Shown here: positions 13,456 to 13,568 of the stretch, one piece after another | How the letters are laid out: each line of letters opens with the position of its first letter | Numbering within the stretch: the first letter of the stretch is position 1 | Translations under genes and position numbers: made by a program | Assembly: GCA_030673735.1 (NCBI GenBank) | Contig: DAOVIK010000016.1 | Location: 1 to 13,568 of the forward strand | Length of the DNA: 13,568 nucleotides | Source of the DNA: Anaerolineae bacterium | GTDB lineage: Bacteria > Chloroflexota > Anaerolineae > Anaerolineales > E44-bin32 | Direction: 5' to 3' | The notes under the pieces: model-generated | Told to the model about the DNA's origin: nothing | What the model saw: only the letters and a program-made list of their open reading frames with translations | The model's database searches: none

Positions 13456-13568
13456 CGTCAAGCCCCTCCAAGAGCGGTACGAGCTTGTCGGCAACGATGA
13501 CGGGCCATGAATATGAGTGGCGGACCTCAGCGCGAGATATTAGCAACGGATCGCTCAGCAACCGATCA
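13448..13568 (-). CDS. C-terminus of an upstream glycosyltransferase-like gene (5' part outside window)
   Basis: The last 39 residues of a gene that enters from the right edge: DRLLSDPLLISRAEVRHSYSWPVIVADKLVPLLEGLDDV in pieces, ending at TGA (13448-13450). The HSYSWPVIVADKLVPLLE ending matches the typical C-terminus of GT4 glycosyltransferases (a YSW motif, then a final helix). Its stop lies 8 bases inside gpgS, so it is part of the same operon. The fragment is too short to name a substrate. If it is a glycosyltransferase, the locus makes a more complex glycoside or polysaccharide, or uses two different sugar donors. Confidence 0.7.
   Translation of the reverse strand, partial: DRLLSDPLLISRAEVRHSYSWPVIVADKLVPLLEGLDDV

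Noticed and set aside
1..13568. Search for CRISPR arrays, insertion-sequence ends or transposase genes
   Set aside because: The only clear DNA repeats are those within nusG and the two operator sites. No spaced direct repeats, terminal inverted repeats with target duplications, or transposase motifs were seen.

Overview
This window looks like chromosomal DNA from a bacterium, most likely a member of the Chloroflexota (Anaerolineae-like). That assignment is an inference. It rests on the gene order tuf-rpmG-trnW-secE-nusG-rplK-rplA-rplJ-rplL, moderately high GC content, frequent GTG/TTG starts, and a trehalose/glucosylglycerate-type solute locus. No 16S gene or other decisive marker is present.

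Left part (1-4757, + strand): the translation/transcription block. It holds the 3' end of tuf, rpmG, a tRNA-Trp(CCA), secE, a very unusual nusG, then rplK, rplA, rplJ and rplL. The NusG core (about 170 residues) carries a roughly 310-residue acidic N-terminal extension built from tandem repeats, with a small Rho-N/SAP-like domain in its middle. The block shows layered RNA regulation. Two near-identical hairpin motifs that imitate the L1-binding stem of 23S rRNA lie directly before rplK and before rplA. A canonical L10 leader with a possible attenuator lies before rplJ, which has a TTG start behind a perfect Shine-Dalgarno. rplL is followed by two strong hairpins rather than by rpoB.

Middle (4954-7067, + strand): an OmpR/PhoB-type response regulator and a HAMP histidine kinase, overlapping by 4 bases, behind an extended -10 promoter.

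Right part (7207-13568, all - strand). Reading in the direction of transcription, one apparent operon enters from beyond the window. It contains the C-terminus of a glycosyltransferase, a glucosyl-3-phosphoglycerate synthase fused behind two universal-stress-protein domains, a histidine-family phosphatase, a GT4 glycosyltransferase and possibly a CPBP membrane protease. The first three complete genes fit a glucosylglycerate or mannosylglucosylglycerate pathway: GpgS makes glucosyl-3-phosphoglycerate, the phosphatase removes the phosphate, and the GT4 enzyme would add a further sugar. The next pair, a four-helix membrane protein and a membrane-anchored lytic transglycosylase, has its own sigma-70-like promoter (TTGACA-17-TAAACT). 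That promoter carries two nearly identical SOS-box-like operators, one of them filling the promoter spacer.

The most interesting items are the NusG with a Rho-N/SAP-like domain, the paired L1 operators, the USP-GpgS fusion in its pathway operon, and the tandem operator promoter. I saw no CRISPR array, insertion sequence or rRNA gene.
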